Below, piece by piece: positions 61,401-64,000 of a stretch of DNA of 64,000 nt. The stretch comes from Atrichornis clamosus (taxonomy: Eukaryota; Chordata; Aves; Passeriformes; Menuridae), in assembly GCA_013400975.1 (NCBI GenBank), contig WBMZ01008619.1:248001-312000 (forward strand), in the 5' to 3' direction. A program made the position numbers and the translations under genes. Each line of letters begins with the position of its first letter. Within the stretch, counting starts at the first letter, position 1. A model generated the notes under the pieces. It searched no databases. It had not been told where the DNA came from and was given only the letters and a program-made list of their open reading frames with translations.

Positions 61401-64000
61401 GAGTTCATAAAACCAAAACCATCAGGGTAGAGAATGCTTTGCAGAGAGCAGTAAAGCCTGATTTTTAAAGAAAAAACAACCCAAACAAAAAAATCCTATT
61501 TTCCTCCTTAAAGACTGCATCCTAGGCCGTCGACGTTAACAGAACTTTCACTGACTTTATCACCGTTTCCGTCAGAACTGCTCTTCCTGCATGGAATTAC
61601 CTCACTGGCAGCCAGGCCAGCCTCACCTCCCTGCTGTTGTTCATTTTAGGGCAAAGGACTGCAATCACTCACATGCTTCCAGAAGCAGAAGATTCCTTCC
61701 AGTGGCAGACCACTGGGTTGCTTTGACATGGGGATCCCATTGGGGATGAAGACCCCCATGGTGGGAATTTGCCCTTAGGTATTTCTGCTTGCAGTTACAT
61801 CATTCCAAACAGAGAAAAGACCAACAGGGACAGCCAGAATGAAAATAAATAAATAAATTAGTGCCTTTAAGTAATGGCAGCAACTTACACCAAAATTATC
61901 CATCACTTATATGATGCTCCTCCAGGAATTTCTGGACCCATTCCTCTCAGAGCTGCAGAGGAGAAATCTGGGCTATGAAAGGGCCTAAGTCGTGTCCTCA
62001 TGGCGACAACACAGAGATCAGACTCAATCAAGGGAACCCAAATAGCCTATTTTTGTTCCTGCAACTTCTGGTAAATTTTATTTCTGTGGCTTGAGGTGAT
62101 TACTTTTCCCTTTTGATACCATTTTCAGTGTGTGCCCTTCATCTCCCCTGTGGAGCCAGCCCAAATGTCACTGAGACTATTAATGGTGTGTACTTAACAC
62201 ACATACTTACAGTATGTTCATTCTCAGGGAGACTAAACATTATTGAAAGGTTACAGCATTTATTTTGATGTGTGTCTGTTTAACCAATTCTAGCAAATGT
62301 TACACAAACACAAAACAGGTTTTCCTTCTCTGTTCCTCACAAGCCAACCTGAACCAGAGAGTTTCAAACAGAAATCCTCCCTCAAATCAATGAGGAATTA
62401 AAAAAACCTGATGCCACACTACGATACAGAGATAATTTGAATATATAGCAAACAGTTATATAAAGGAAAAAGAAACAATTCATCCTTGCTCGCTGGAGCC
62501 CTACTAAAGCCCATTTCCAGCTTCAATTCCACCAGTTTCTACCAAGTTCTGGCTGATTTCAGGGACCAACTCTCCAGCAGTCACGTGATATTAGGAAGAA
62601 TCACAGGTTTATTCCTCACTATCTTCATTCTCATTTAATGGATGAGATTTTGATGGATTTCTTGTGTTTCTTAAGATTTCCTGTTCCCACTGGAACTGGA
62701 CACAAGAGTCTGTAAGTACAGCCCTTCCTGTGGCCAAGCCTAGTGAGGAACACAACCATGGCAAAAACACCAAACCTGCAAACTACTGGTGAGAATTTAA
62801 ATTTGTGATTATCCCAGCTGCAGTTTAGAGAGGATCTAGCCATGCTTCCATCCTTAACAGTCACCACTGCTCTGCAAAAGTGGGATTAATCATCCCCACT
62901 GCAGCTCCTAACAGCTCTATTGACTCTTAGGTGTTATTTTGAGAGAGACCTTTAGAAAAAGAAACCCAAAACCCACAAACAAACCCAACCAAGTAGCTTC
63001 CCCCTCTTACCTCAAACTCTGCATAAAGACACAAAGATTTAGTGCAAGGGAAACCCCACATCACACCTCATCTGACTGCAAAGAGAGGCGAGGGCATGTG
63101 AGGCCAGGGCAGAGTCAGGTGGCTCTGTTTATCATGTGCTTGTTCCACCTTGTTTCACTGCACCTCAGGGGCTGCTCCTGGGGAATCCATCCAGTGCCAT
63201 CAGAGCAGAGAGCTCACACAAACACTGCTCACACGAAACCAGAATCATAAAGCAGGAGCAGCAACTAATAGCCAGGATATTAAGAAAGCTAATGAATGGG
63301 TTCCCTCAGAACACAACCCCAATCCAAAAATGCAACTTTTCATTGCCAGTCATCAATCAAATTCAGTATCTTTATGCTGGAACAAATTGGACTGACTGGA
63401 CTCCTTAACCAAAAGGTCAAATGTGAAAATAAACTACGGAAAACCAGGCTGCCCTTTCCTCCAGCATCACACTGCTCTGACACCTTGCCCTTGGACTCTG
63501 AACTGCTCTTTTTCTCTGCAACTCATCTCCAAGCAATCCTCTGCTCACCCCCTGCTTCTTACCTTCCTTCTAGCAGCCAGCACAGACATCTGCCCAGGCA
63601 CTCCCAGAGCTGGAGAAGCTGGAGCAGCAAGGAGGTTTGCTGCTGGAGGCAACTGGGAAGGGTGTCAGAGGCCTCATGTCTGCCTCTTACTTGTTCCCAG
63701 AGAGCCCTGTAATCCTCCCTGTACCTTCTCCAAAGGGATCACAGCTGTATCTTGGGTGATGTGGGGTGAAGAAGGAGCTTGGAGTAGAAATAGTATGAGA
63801 AAGCAGGTGGTTCTCCATCTCAGCCACTCTTCCAGCGCCTCAAAGTGTCCTTGTGTTCACATTCACCACGTCCCAGCCCTCCCAGTAGGTCAGACTGGGA
63901 AGCTCCCAGTGCACTGCCTCCAGCCAAGCAGCCTTGGAGGAGGACAGAGGAGAGAAGAGACTGTCCTCAGCTGAACACAGCAACCTTTGGGCCTCGGGAT

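Larger units (their letters stand above)
53427..64000. other. Upstream flanking DNA, distal 10.6 kb
   Basis: No gene recognised. It contains a short CR1 3' end (55811-55895), a (GATA)11 microsatellite (58438-58481) and an (AAAT)n stretch at about 61842-61858. T-runs lie at about 56059-56073 and 60283-60297. 57860-58160 is an AT-rich, motif-dense segment and a candidate enhancer. The GC-richer 57400-57600 and 63440-63960 segments give open frames without recognisable domains. Confidence 0.6.

Overview
This is a stretch of vertebrate nuclear genome, almost certainly from a bird and probably a songbird. Two signs support this. Chicken-repeat 1 (CR1) LINE 3' ends recur in both orientations, and one 558-bp solo LTR matches what I remember of a family common in passerine genomes. 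There is no operon structure. Apart from one split gene, I recognise no protein-coding gene, tRNA, rRNA or CRISPR array. Nearly all open frames are chance frames in introns, repeats or intergenic DNA. | The one gene I can support is PAPPA (pappalysin-1, pregnancy-associated plasma protein A, a secreted metzincin metalloprotease that cleaves IGF-binding proteins), on the minus strand. Coding exon 1 (36879 down to 36483) encodes the signal peptide, the propeptide with a conserved basic cleavage site, and the start of the laminin-G-like domain. Coding exon 2 (10640 down to 9572) encodes the rest of that domain and the first two Lin12/Notch repeats (LNR). The exons join in phase 1 across a 25.8-kb intron and give 488 complete codons. 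The remaining roughly 1,100 residues, including the HExxHxxGxxH zinc site, must lie beyond position 1, outside the window. | Layout: 1-9571 is the proximal part of intron 2. 9572-10640 is exon 2. 10641-36482 is intron 1, with an old LINE remnant, a younger CR1, several short tandem duplications and, in its last 3.5 kb towards exon 1, CpG-rich and G-quadruplex-capable segments. 36483-36879 is exon 1. From 36880 to about 38450 lies an unusual, strongly strand-asymmetric pyrimidine-rich tract (purine-rich on the gene strand). It probably holds the 5' leader and core promoter. It has two TATA-like elements and no ATG on the gene strand for about 510 bases above the start codon. From 38450 to 64000 is upstream flanking DNA with most of the CR1 copies, the solo LTR, a (GATA)11 microsatellite and several AT-rich, homeodomain-motif-rich stretches that look like candidate conserved non-coding elements. 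| I did not find a new molecular system. The observations most worth checking are the G-run at the exon 2 splice acceptor, the ATG-free polypurine leader, the CpG/G4 segments in intron 1, the exact 75-bp duplication and the candidate enhancers.
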